A DNA stretch of 64,000 bases from Fremontodendron californicum. Lineage: Eukaryota; Streptophyta; Magnoliopsida; Malvales; Malvaceae. The translations under genes were made by a program, and so were the position numbers. Location of the stretch: the NCBI GenBank assembly GCA_030761205.1, contig JAULJL010000017.1, positions 754,001-818,000 on the forward strand, in the 5' to 3' direction. Under the pieces are notes generated by a model that ran no database searches, was not told the origin of the DNA, and worked only from the letters and a program-made list of their open reading frames with translations. How positions within the stretch are numbered: the stretch's first letter is position 1; each line of letters opens with the position of its first letter. Positions 12,491 to 24,040 of the stretch are shown here, piece by piece.

Positions 12491-15127
12491 TTTTGTTATT
12501 TCAAGGTTCAGGTTTTGATAAAACGGATTCTTCATTTTTAATATAACACCTTTGAATTTTCAATTGTTCTATTGTCTTATCTATCCATTTTTTAGTAAGT
12601 TTTATAACATGACAAAATAAGCATTTGAATAAATGGTTACTTCAATTCCTGTTGGATTATTTAGATTAAAATTCAATGTTCAAATAATAAAACTTGAAAC
12701 CAAAATTGAATCAAATTATTATTTAAGATTTGTTAAATTGAAATTATTATCGATTTTTAGCCCAACCATACCCACGTTTTGGTTTTCAGATTAACAAATT
12801 GTGAACTCTTTTTAAGTATCGCTATTTCTGGTCAACTTTTTAGCCAAAATCAATTGAGTTTAGTTAATTAATATCCTTTTCGGCCTTATTGAAATTTAAT
12901 AATAATAAACGTAGTTAATATTAAAGTACATTTTCTATTATTTCTTTTCAAAAATTTAATTTTAGAGTTTCACCTTTTATTCTGTTAATTTTCAACATTT
13001 TCAACTTTCTAGATTAGCTAGAAAGAGATGGAAGTCTAGGAACTTGAGCTAAACAGGCACCAAGTCTTCATAATTATTAAGCACATATAGATAGTGCTGT
13101 CTTTTCTCTACTAATAATAATATTTTCTTGACAAGTTTACAAAGAAAAAATTTGTGTTATTCAAATGCAAATAAGTTTCATTATTATACTAAAAGATATT
13201 AGTAGTCATTAATTTTTTTGTTTTTTTTACTTCCACTTGATTTGGCAGTTAATTTATATAATCAAATACTACTAAGTATGAGCAAGCTAGTTTTTTCATC
13301 CTATATCAATAAACATATTATATATATATAACTATATCATATTATATAAGTCAAGATTTCCTTTCGAATGAATTTATGCTAGATTTAAAATCCCATTCAC
13401 CTTAATGTACCGAAAAATGTAAAAAAGAGTCCCATCACCTGTGATTTGTTTTGTTATATTGTTTGATTTTTGGTGGTAGCGGCACGAGGTAATAGGAGGA
13501 GAAACGAATTCAAAGTAATGAGGAAAACATTAGTATTATTTTAATTTATGATAATATACAGTTCAATTATATTATATTATATTATATAAGGTACATTTTA
13601 TATTCTCTATCACTTTATTAGTTACAGAAATGCATGAACGTTTGCCTGCCTGCCTGACCCAATTCAATGAAATTTTGCCTCGTTCAGAGAATGTTAAAAG
13701 TTATCAATATTCAAAATTCTGATTAATCCAGCTTTCAGTTCGTTTCGTTTAAACGACTAAATAATGTCTTATTTGGGTCGTCTAATCTATCCAATCTTCA
13801 AAACATAATGAAGTAACATAATTCAGCAAGCAACAGTAATTTTTGTATATCAACACTACCAACACTTAGTAGCTACTAATATAATCAATTTCTTAAACCC
13901 AAAATTTATTTTAGTTGATTCATGCATAATAAATTTAGAATTTGAATCACAGTATATCCAACTCTTTTTTCTCTTTTTAAATTGCGGCATCTTTTATATT
14001 AAAAAATATATATATATATATATATAATCAATTTCTTTTCCTTATCCCAAATGAAGAATAACCCAATGAAAGAAAAGAAACCAATTCCTTGACCATATAT
14101 AATGCGCTGCTAAAAAGGTGTTGTACTATGAGTAGGGAAGGGCAAGGCCCACAAATTAATTAAATATTGGATTCGGATCAAAATATGACTCCAAACTCCA
14201 CATATTTTGCATGCTATATAATTTGATGTTTGAACTGTTCAACATGCTTTTTCACCGATTTGGAAAATCCTCTTGTAGGGATGGGTTATATGCCTATATA
14301 TGGGAGGTGAGAATGACAGTACACTAATATATCCACCTCTTTTTTCTTTCTTTTTCTTTTATTGTCATCCAAAATTGATTGTTTTCCCTTGACTGGACGG
14401 GCCAATTATGATAAGTTCTATGATCACTAACACTATGGGATATTTGGCTCGCATCGCATGGCCAGAAATATTTGATTGATGCTACGCTAATTTTAATTTT
14501 CGGCTGCAATAAAATCACATGGATCACACAGCTTTTCCTACTATGGGTTCGAGAAATTAAGATTTTTTAACTAAAGCACATTCCGTCCATAGTCCACTGC
14601 AATATGATTTTTTCTTTTAAAAACTACCACTTACATATATATATATATTTTTATATATATTTGTATATCTATATGTTGATAATCGAAATTGACAAAGAAG
14701 TTGGTCCATGTCAATGATATAACAATACAAGTATGCACCCTTTTCAAGTGATTTAGGAATAAAATGGAAAAGACAAATGATAAAATGATTATAATCATCA
14801 CCAAGTTATGAACTTATGATGCCACACCTATTTACAGACACTAAGAGATTATGCCAACCAGACAATTTCTGTAACTCAAACCTAACAACGTTGCCACTTG
14901 CTAGCTAGACTTCTTCTTTGCCTCCAAGACCCAAACCTAAAAGGCAACATGTAAGTTCCCTGTTTTGTATCATTATTTATTGATCACAGACTATAACAAA
15001 ATGGGCATTAAAAGTTGTTTTTAGACTCAAACCTAACAGTCATATATACTTTGTTGAAGAATAAACGTGAATATGCATTAAAAAGTTGTTTATGACCCAA
15101 AAAGAAGAAGAAAGTAAACATTATTAA
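12491..15127. other. Intergenic DNA, microsatellites only
   Basis: AT-rich, with no supported gene. It contains short TA microsatellites near 13318-13330, 14005-14027 and 14632-14650, and an ATATT repeat near 13570-13590. The frames present are short, low in complexity and match no family I know. Confidence 0.6.
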
Positions 15128-15486
15128 GGCTTAGTTTAGTATTGCTGTTAAAAAAAATTGGATTGAAAAAAAAGTGTTTTAAAAGTGATGTGTGAAAAAT
15201 ATAGTTTAAGAATTTTAAGTTTTTAGTACTGTTGTGAAAAAGTGCTCTATGAATATCGAAATATCCAAAAAGATATGTATAAAATAATAATAAAAAAAAT
15301 TAAAATAAGTGTTATAAAATCATTTCATCTTCAAAAAGTGCGATTGAATCACAAAAATCACAAAAATTTTAACTTTTTTATTTGAGTTTTCAAACCATAA
15401 TTTTAATAGCAAAAATCAATTTTTTTACCTGTTTAACATTTCTATTTTGAAAACACAATTTTTAACCTCAAAAATTCTTACCAACA
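15128..15486 (+). mobile_element. MITE, family A copy 2
   Basis: It starts GGCTTAGTTTAGTATTGCTG and ends ACCAACAATAATACTAAATA, which are inverted relatives of each other (TTTAGTATTGTTG-type TIR). The interior is non-coding and A/T-rich. It closely parallels the block at 38957-39272, including a shared ...CAAACCATAATTTTAA-type stretch near the 3' side. No transposase is encoded. Confidence 0.65.
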
Positions 15487-15689
15487 ATAATACTAAATAC
15501 ATCCTAGTGAAAAAAATGCAAATTTCAAATTAACTATTCTTTGCGAATAAATATAGATTAATTTGGCTACAATATTGGCTCGATATATTTGTGGTAGAGG
15601 AGGTATATGGTAATACCCACCATTCAAATTTCGACCTACTTTTACCATAACTAGATTAAATCACACTCACTATGTGTTTGAAACCCAAA

Positions 15690-16010
15690 AAAAAAATTAA
15701 TAGAGTGGTAAGTTTTTAAAAAAAATAATAGTTTTTAAGTAGGTGGTAATTTTTTTAAGAGAATGTTAGTTTTTTAAGGAAGTGGTATTTTTTAAAGAGA
15801 GTGGATAATTTTTAAAATATATATATTATATAAAAATTTAAAAGATATAAATACCCTTATAATATTATTATTTGATTTATAAATGTTGGGTAATCTTTTT
15901 AAGTGGATTTTTTTTTTAAATGAGTAAAAATTAGGTTTTTTTTTTAGTGGCTAATTTTTTTAGAAAAATGGATGATTTTTTAAAAGTAAATAATTTTTTT
16001 TTTATTAAAG
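15690..16010 (+). repeat. Degenerate AT-rich tandem repeats
   Basis: Irregular units of roughly 25-35 bp alternate a GTGG/GTTAG word with a TTTTTTAA run (for example GTGGTAATTTTTTTAAGAG, then GTTAGTTTTTTAAGGAAG). They are too diverged to give an exact period. No coding capacity. Confidence 0.45.
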
Positions 16011-16756
16011 ATATTATTAAAAGACATAATTATTCTCATTTAATTTTATAACTTTATTTGATTCTTTTGTATTTTTTTCAACTGAGTTGGTGTTCGGTTA
16101 ACTCGTGATACTAATTCAATCATTTTTTTTAATTTTTTTTTTTTTTTGTTCATCTCGGAGAGAATAGTTATCCCGCGTTGGACAATCCATCGCTTGATAC
16201 TTTGGTGAGATAGCATTCATATTGGAAAGGAATAAAGTCACGAAAAGGCAAGCATATCCGTGACTAAATTACTTTCCTCTTCCTTTTTCTTTGGGTACAA
16301 CCAGTTATTTTCAAAAGTTTTTTTTTTTTTTCCTTTTTATTATATTTCTTTTACCAAGGAGTCGTATCTAAAAAAAAATTTATAAATGATTAGATTGGAA
16401 CAACAAACCTACTACACGACAACTTTTAAAAATAATTATATAAACTAATTACATTAAATCATGAATTTCCATTTCTTACTCTGTTGTCATTCATTGTCCA
16501 TCACTAGAAACTAAACCCAAATAACATACTACTAAATATATATAGATGGAATTCATTCAATCATGCGCGGATCGACATTGATTAATCAGAATTATACTTT
16601 AAATAGATTGATTACTTGCTCAATTATATGAATTAATCGTCTTTTTTTTTTCATAAGAAAGTGTAAGAAATCTAAGTGCTAAATTAGTCATAGCTTGGTG
16701 ATAGATGTTATAGATTTGGGACGCACACGAGAAAAACATTAGCTAGCTAGCTAAGT
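16011..16756. other. Intergenic DNA upstream of LINE 1
   Basis: Nothing beyond T-rich runs and a short AGCTAGCTAGCTA repeat at about 16740, a few bases before the LINE 1 target duplication. No gene seen. Confidence 0.6.
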
Positions 16757-16878
16757 TTGATCCCCGTTTTTTTTTTTTTTTGGATAAGTAGATTTTCATT
16801 TATCCAAGAAAGCAGCTGTGCTGCTACATGTTACAAAACTAGCTTAGCCTAGCTAAACAAATCAGAAAACCAATACCA

Positions 16879-19800
16879 TTAGACAAACATGTCTGCATTT
16901 AACCTCCAAGAATTACATAAAAACATATTAACTGGATCTCTTTTAATCATCCTAAGATCACTTAACCTGGTCGAGATCATGTCTCTCATTTGCTCAGTGA
17001 GGTGCTCCTCCTTTTGCTCAGTTGAGTTGAACAAACGATTGTTTCTTTCCTTCCAGACTAGGTAGATAACTGCGTTCCAAGCAAGCCTCAATATCGTTGT
17101 GATTAGAGCTTTGCCTCTGAGGTTGACAGTGGCCCATTGAAGCTCTTCATTCCAACCTGCAACCTGCCTTTTTAACCTGCAAAGTACCATCACTCTCTGC
17201 CATATCTGTTTCGAGTAGGAGCAAGTGAAGAATAAATGATCCCTGGTTTCCCTCTCTTGTTTGCACAGCAAGCATTTATCATCCACTGCCATTCCCCAGG
17301 AGATAAGCCTATCCTTTGTGGCCAATCTATTTAGGATTGTCATCCAGGAGAGCATAGAATGCCTAGGAATATTGAATTTACACCATACCAACTTATACCA
17401 AGCCACTTTCCCTGCTGAAGGTCTGATCTTGTTCCACACTGCTGACACTTGGTACTTTCCCTCAGGGAAAGGCCATTTGCAGCTTCCATCAGCAGTTGTG
17501 AGAACTATTCTGGCAGCCACCTCTCTCAATTGCATGATCTTCCTCCAATTCCAGCTGCTCCCACTCTGGATAGAGATGTGCCATGGATCTCTATCCTTCA
17601 ACACATAAGTCTTGATCCAGGCAATCCATAGGGAGCCTGCTTCAATCAGTATAGCCCAAAAATTCCTTAGAATACATGCCTGATTCCAAGTGACAGTGTC
17701 CTTTACACCAAGTCCCTTTTCTGATTTTGGCAGGCAAATGGACTTCCAGCTAACTTTAGCTCCCTTAGCTTGGCCTTCCTTCCCTTTCCATAAGAAGCTT
17801 GAGCATAGCTGCATCAACTTCCTTATGCACTGCTTGGGCAGAACAAAATGTCTGCACCAGAAGTTCTGCAGGTGAAACAGAACTGATTGGATAAGCTGAA
17901 GCCTTCCAGCATAAGACAAGAACTTTGCTGCCCATCCTCTAACCCTTGCTGTCACCTTCTCCAAAAGTGGCTCACAGTCCTTCATGGTTAATCTTCTAGT
18001 GACTAATGGTACCCCCAGGTATCTGACAGGCAGTGTGCCTGTTTTGAACCCTGTGGATTCTCTGATGAGCCTTAATTCTTCTCTGTCAATTCCTGTGAAG
18101 AAGAACTCACTTTTGGAGCTATTAAGTTGGAGCCCTGAGTAGGTGTAGAATTGACTTAGCACTAGCTGAATACCCTTCACTGAATCAAGGTTGCCCTTGG
18201 CAAAGATTAGCAGATCATCAGCAAAACTCAGGTGAGTTAAATGAAGCTTTTTGCACTTTGGATGATAAGAGAAGACCCCATACTGTGCTGCTGAGTCCAG
18301 CAACTTGGACAGGACATTGATAGCAATCACAAAGAGGTAGGGGGAAAGGGGATCACCTTGCCTGACTCCTCTTGCCCCCTTAAAAAAGCCCATAAGTCCT
18401 CCATTAACAGATATAGAGAAGTAGCTGGTGGATAGGCAACTTTCAATCCAATCTAGGAACTGTTGTGGAACCTGCATTGCCTTCAAGACTGCAGTGATGA
18501 ATTCCCAGCTGAGGGTATCAAATGCCTTCTGCAAATCCACTTTTATGGCACATCTTGGGGACAAAGTATTCCTTCCATAGCCTCTGACTAATTCTTGAGC
18601 AAGCAGGATATTGTCTGTGATACTCCTGCCTGGAATGAAGGCACTCTGATTGGGACAGATCACCAATGGAAGACTGCTCTTGAGTCTTTTAGTCAGAATC
18701 TTGCTGATGCATTTGTAAAAGACTGTGCAACAGGAAATTGGTCTGAAATCTCTCATTGTGCTTGGGTTAGGGCATTTTGGAATGAGAGCCACACTTGTTG
18801 AATTGAAGGCTTTGTGCATCACTCCTGTCCTGAAAAAGAACAATGCAGCCTCTGTGACATCCTCACCAACAACTTGCCAAGCTATTTTAAAGAAGTGAGC
18901 AGTGAATCCATCTGGCCCTGGACTCTTGTCACTATGAATCGAAAACATTGCTTCTTTTATCTCTGTAGGAGTTACCCTTTTAACCAATTCTGCTTGGTGC
19001 TCTTCAGTGATGGAAGTCTGAAGAAGCTCAGCAAGCAAATCCTGATTACAACCCTTGACCATATGATCTTTGGATCCCAACAAGTTCTGGAAGTAGGAGA
19101 CAGCTTCTGCAGCAATCTGATCAAAGTTTTCAAGCCTGTTTTCTTGTGCATTCTTCAAAGAATGTATGGTATTTTTGCTCAACTTTGCCCTCACCATCCT
19201 ATGGAAGAAGCCTGTATTTTGGTCTTCTTCCTTTAGCCATTGAATTCTAGATTTCTGCTTGTAAAAGCTTTCCTCATCTTTGAGAAGATTATTGAAATCC
19301 CTGGAAAGGATATCTTTCTTTGCTGCCAGCTCAATATCTGCAGGCTTCCTCAGTAGTTGGAGCTGCACTTCTGCTAATTCCCTTCTTTTGGCTTGTACCT
19401 TCTCAGTAATAGCTCCATACTTCTTGAAATTGAAATTCTTTAGCTTCTGCTTCACTCTCTTCAATTTGATATACAAATTGGACATGGGATCACCTCTGGT
19501 AGGTTCCTGCCATGAGCTCTCAACAATATCCATGAACTCTGCATCCCTAGTCCAGTAATTGAAAAACTTGAATGGTTTGGGAGGGGAGTGATTTTCCAAG
19601 CTGGTTTTGATTAGTGCTGCACAGTGATCAGAGGTTTCAGGTGCAATAAATTCCACATAGGAATGTGGAAAAGAGATGAGCCATTGATCATTGATCATGA
19701 CCCTGTCAAGCTTCTTGGCAAGATGATTCTCTTGATGATTTGACCAGGTAAAGATTGGGCCAACAAATTGGTGATCCATCAATGCATTCTGTTCAATGCA

Positions 19801-20298
19801 AAGTTGGAAATCTTTCATATCTGAGGTACTGTGTTGAGATCCATTAAAGCATGAGCTTTCTGATGGGTGAGCTACCACATTATAATCCCCTGCCAAAATC
19901 CATGGCACACCTTGAGTAGTTCCACTGAGGGAATGCAAGTGTGACCAAAGCAATTTCCTTCTGCTTCCTTCATTACTTCCATAAATGGCTGTCAAATAAA
20001 ACCTCAGAGAGTTCAGTTTAATCTGGCATGTGATGGACTGTTCTGTTGAGTCCTTCATATCAACATCCAGGTGAACCTTACTAAGGATCCAAATTCTTCC
20101 ATTTGAAGCTTCAGAGTAGTTATGATGGAGATTCTATCCCTTAAAATGCATGTCAACAATCTTCTGCACTTTAGGCAACTTTACTCTAGTCTCTATAAGA
20201 CAGACAATATCAATCTGCAACTTAGAAATTCTATTGACTACCTGTTTCTGCCTTAGAGGACAATTGAGTCATCTAATATTCCAAACAAGGAAGTTCAT
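16879..20298 (-). pseudogene. LINE 1 ORF2 (EN-RT-zf), two premature stops
   Basis: The reading frame starts with MNFLVWNIR at 20298. It meets TGA at 20271-20269 (where LINE 2 has the conserved Gly of NTRGLN) and TAG at 20136-20134 (where LINE 2 has Trp of GWKLHHNY). From about 20058 it is open for some 1059 codons. Endonuclease remnants include LAGDYNVV, LDRVMIND and SDHCAAL. RT motifs include FRPISCCTVFYK, NQSAFIPGRSITDNIL, KVDLQKAFD, RQGDPLSPYLFV, SFADDLLIF and VRYLGVPLV. The C-terminal zf-RVT part has CLLCKQERETRDHLFFTC. The RT itself looks intact, so the damage is confined to the N-terminal nuclease. ORF2 overlaps the ORF1 stop by one base (TAATG). Confidence 0.9.
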
Positions 20299-21668
20299 TA
20301 ATGAAGAGTTGGAGAGTGACTCCCCAAGGCAGAAGCCTTACCTCGAGCCTTTCCTTTGTCAATAGGCCCCTTCCTTCTCTTCAAGTTCTTCATCAGATCT
20401 GCCACTCCTGCTGCAGCAGCCTTAGGCTTTCTTGTTTCTTCTAAAGAAACAACCTGATGAGAGTGGCTTTCATTCCTGTCCTCCATAAGTGACTCTGTGT
20501 TTCCAGTATCCTCTTCATTTTCAAGAACAGATTCCAATATTGCAAATCTGTTGGCTGAGCCCATAGCTCCTGTGGCTGAGGTGGATCCTCGTTCTGTCCC
20601 AAATGAAACTGGCCTTTCCAATTGCTTTGTGATGACTTGAGGAGATAATTCTGTCTGCTCTTCAGAGGTCCTTGGAACCGTTTGCTCATCAGAAATCCTC
20701 AACTCTGTCTGCTCATTCTGAGCCTTCTGCTTAGGAATCCATTTTTTGGTTGGAATTTCCTTTGGCAAGCGAGGACAACTTTTGTTATTGTGACCAAAAG
20801 TTCCACAGTGAATACACTTCTGAGGCATCCATGGTGCCTCAACTGTGATAGGGATCACTGAGCCATTTCTGAGCTCCACTGCAATCGAATTGGGCAATTC
20901 TTGAGCCACATCTATCTCAACACAAACTTTGGCATATGCTAACCTTTGCTTGTTTGCAGTTATTTTGTCCATATAGAGAGGGGTGCCAATGGCGCTAGCT
21001 ATATAGCTCAGACCTCTCATTGTGAATAATTCCAATGGGACATTGCTCAGATGAATCCAGATAGGAAGCTTTTCCATGTTGAATTCTAAGGTGTTCAGGT
21101 CTGGTTCCCATTTCCTCAAGATGATTGGGCTGTTTTGGATGTGCCAAGGTCCATGTTCAAGCACCCAATCCCTTGTCTCTACATTATGGAACTGAAGAAC
21201 ATAGAGATTCCTTCCTACTGGCTTAATTTGGAGATCTCCATCCTTTCCCCATAGCATATTAGCCAGCTTATTGAACAAACTGAAATTTGGAGGTTTCCCT
21301 ATAAATTGCGCAATCAGTGAGTTCTTCCATTGAAGAATTCCTTCTTCAAATACTTCATCAGGAGGTTTTACAGTAACTTTCCCATCCATCTTCATCGGAG
21401 GGAAGAATCTCAGAGTTTGATTTTCAGCTGCAGTAAACAATTTCCTCCAGTCAGAAGCTTCCACGTCAGCAGGGTTAGTTACAACTGACTCTGTTCTTCG
21501 TTTTTCTCCAATCTCCCTTGATCGTTCCAACAATTGACCACGATCCATTCCATCTGCAATGGAGGGATAATCTCCATTAACAACATGTTTAAAGCTTCTT
21601 TGCTGGGAGTCCTCACCTTCCAATCTTTGATTAGCTGTCTTCTCCAATGGAGTCATCATAAGGTTCAT
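20298..21668 (-). CDS. LINE 1 ORF1, DUF4283 / zinc-knuckle protein
   Basis: The protein is 456 aa from the first ATG (MNLMMTPLEK). The frame stays open further upstream to about 21815 but without an ATG. The central part (DWRKLFTAAENQTLRFFPP, WILEHGPWHIQ-like and LPIWIHLSNVPLELFT blocks) is the DUF4283 domain of plant retroelement ORF1 proteins. It is followed by a CCHC knuckle, CIHCGTFGHNNKSC, and a basic, low-complexity C-terminus (MKNLKRRKGPIDKGKARGK). In this family it is thought to bind the element RNA. No internal stop is seen, unlike the adjacent ORF2. It ends at TAA 20300-20298, which overlaps the ORF2 ATG. Confidence 0.88.
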   Translation of the reverse strand: MNLMMTPLEKTANQRLEGEDSQQRSFKHVVNGDYPSIADGMDRGQLLERSREIGEKRRTESVVTNPADVEASDWRKLFTAAENQTLRFFPPMKMDGKVTVKPPDEVFEEGILQWKNSLIAQFIGKPPNFSLFNKLANMLWGKDGDLQIKPVGRNLYVLQFHNVETRDWVLEHGPWHIQNSPIILRKWEPDLNTLEFNMEKLPIWIHLSNVPLELFTMRGLSYIASAIGTPLYMDKITANKQRLAYAKVCVEIDVAQELPNSIAVELRNGSVIPITVEAPWMPQKCIHCGTFGHNNKSCPRLPKEIPTKKWIPKQKAQNEQTELRISDEQTVPRTSEEQTELSPQVITKQLERPVSFGTERGSTSATGAMGSANRFAILESVLENEEDTGNTESLMEDRNESHSHQVVSLEETRKPKAAAAGVADLMKNLKRRKGPIDKGKARGKASALGSHSPTLH

Positions 21669-21897
21669 CCCCAATCTTCCAAGAACAAGAGAATCTGAGA
21701 TAAGCAAGCAAACATGGATTGCTAGCTTCGAGATGATGAAATGCTTGATCGATGTTGAATTCTCGTCACAGAAAGCAAAGAATTTGTGAATTTGGCTTAG
21801 AAAATCCCAAATCAAGAAAGTCTCCTATCGTGAGTTGAGAGCTTTTCTAAAAAACGCGCCAAAATTTTCCTTTAGTTCGTTTTCTCCTTGATCCCCG

Positions 21898-23915
21898 GTT
21901 TTGACCGTCAGTCCAGAACCATTTTTTTCCTGATGCAGGTAAGTGCTTCAATTAAAATGGAAAATACCAATGATTTAAGCTTTACCTTTTTCGCGTCTAT
22001 GATTTGGATGACGACGTCCAAAAGTCCTTTCAGAAACAAGGGAAGATTAGGCTTTTTTTTCTCTGTTGCAACCATATTTGTCGAATGATAAGGATCAATA
22101 TATATTTTTTATTTAAATAAAATATAAAAATAATTTTTTATATATTTTAATATAATTTAAAAATCAAATTTTTTAAACCCGACGAATCAGATAGAGCTTT
22201 AGACAAATAAATTTTTTACTATCTGAATCCATCCCGACCTATAAACAAATTTAATTACAAGCCGATTAATTGATTTTATTAGAGTTAAACTCAAGTAGTG
22301 CATATCTTAAACAAATTAATAAAGATAATAAACAACTTTGTCAGAACTGGAGCTTGAACGTATGTAGATAGTAGTTCATTGTATAAACCCTGATTTTCTT
22401 CTAATAAGGGTTGTTTTTTTCTGCTTACTTTTGGATTAATGGAAATCCAATACCATTTTGTGCCTTAATTGACTACAAGTTCAAGAGAATCATACACTAC
22501 TTTTGGAATCCAATATGTACATTTCAGCAATAAAAGATCATATGTTTGCACCAACAATGATGGTTAGATTTATAGTGTCCATAATCATAAAAGTTATATC
22601 TTAAGTAATATATTTATTTGACCGTATTACCATGCAAATCTTTTCTTTTTTTAAACAAAAATGATGACAAAACTATGACTTCTTCAAGAGAGACCTCTTT
22701 TGAGAAGTGATCATTTCAAGCATCCATGAAAAAAGAAAGCAAATTAAAGAGTAGTGCATTTTACTAATTAAGGTGAAGCAGTCATGATCGGTGATTGGAC
22801 GTTTATCAGTCATCAAAGCTCATCATTCTGTGGCTGCGAATCGAAGGTTGCAGAAGTATGTCAATTGCAAGTACTGTCAAATATTGTCAATGGCCACTAT
22901 TTGGTGGAAGAATACTTTTGAGATAATTCAATGCATTTTATTTACTTTTTTCAAATTTTGTGGTTTTTGCTTTATGACTGAGTAATGGTTTATCCAATTT
23001 AAAACGTTCGTTAGGGAAAAAGTAAACAAATATCATCATGAGAAGTAAAGTCTGCAAGGCAGTTTATTATTTTTTTTTTTTACTTTTCTTTTCGTTATAT
23101 TTTATGAATTTTACTAATAAATGTTTTTAGATATTTTTTAAAATTTTTAAATATAATAATATTTTTACTTAATATATTAAAAATGATAAATAAAATTATA
23201 AATTTTTATATATAATTAATACAATAATATAATTATAAATAATATATTAATTAATTTTAAAAAATGTTTTAAAGTCATTCATTTGCAAATCTGCTGAAAT
23301 TTAGTAAAGGAGTGAGGCTTGAAGGACGATCATGTTTTAGAATTTAGAGCAGAAAACGAGGCTCTTGTCATCTTGAGGTTCCTAGTACTGTTTACCTTGT
23401 AATGAATAGTATAGTACTAACCAATAAACCAAGTACCATAAAACCGGCCAACTCCATAGTCTAACCAAGTCCAAATGCACCTCCAAGGATTTAAAATAGA
23501 GCTTTTAAGTTGTTTCTATGAAATCCACGTGCCAGCTCGATTCAAAAACTCCTGTGGTCGGAAAGACAAAAAAGTTTGTCATTTTCGAATTCTCGCACTG
23601 TGGGTCCCTGTTATAAAATTCTACAGCCTAAGTTTGTCTTTTTTACGAATTTTGATGTGCCATATCTCCTCCAAATTCCTTCTATCATTACAATCAAAAC
23701 TCACCTATGTTGGACCCACGGCCGTTTTTCCTGTTAAGTTTCACCCAATTAAATAAGTAAAATCCTACCCCACTTCCCATACATCACCCACTTCACTTTC
23801 ACTCCTTTTCCTTCCTTCACAGTGACCAGTAAAGTGTAAGTTCCTCTGAAATTTTGTGCTTTATTCATGCACTGCCGTCCACGCTCTCCCTTGCCCTTGG
23901 CCCCTTCCCTCCTCC
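21898..23915. other. Intergenic DNA upstream of the lipase gene
   Basis: No supported gene. A very AT-rich block lies at about 23080-23270. The last 150 bases before the TATA box are C/T-rich, as in many plant core promoters. Short frames here (for example 23475-23756) have no recognisable domain. Confidence 0.6.
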
Positions 23916-23923
23916 TATAAAAA
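23916..23923 (+). promoter_or_regulatory. TATA box of the lipase gene
   Basis: TATAAAAA lies 118 bp upstream of the lipase ATG in a CT-rich context. Plant start sites usually lie about 30 bp downstream, which would give a 5' UTR of roughly 90 nt. The start site is inferred, not seen. Confidence 0.65.
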
Positions 23924-24040
23924 CCCCATTGTTTTTTTTCTCCATTTGACCAAGAGCAAGTAACCAACCAAAGCACAAGCCCTCTCCTCGATCGCTACAT
24001 TTATAGATAATAAACATATATATAAACCTTTTTATCCAGT

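Larger units (their letters stand above)
16767..21887 (-). mobile_element. LINE 1, L1-clade non-LTR retrotransposon, disabled
   Basis: About 5.1 kb on the minus strand. It has a 5' leader of about 220 bp, ORF1 (nucleic-acid-binding protein), ORF2 (endonuclease, reverse transcriptase, C-terminal zinc finger), a short 3' UTR and a poly(A) tail seen as T run 16767-16782. The direct repeat TTGATCCCCG at 16757-16766 and 21888-21897 flanks it and is read as the target-site duplication. The 3' UTR ends in an ...ATCTACTTATCC-A(n) motif shared with LINE 2, so the two belong to one family. Two in-frame stops in the endonuclease make this copy non-autonomous. Confidence 0.92.

Noticed and set aside
12244..12546. 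100-codon plus-strand frame
   Set aside because: Lies in the right arm of the TIR element and the last tandem repeat unit; A/T-driven composition.
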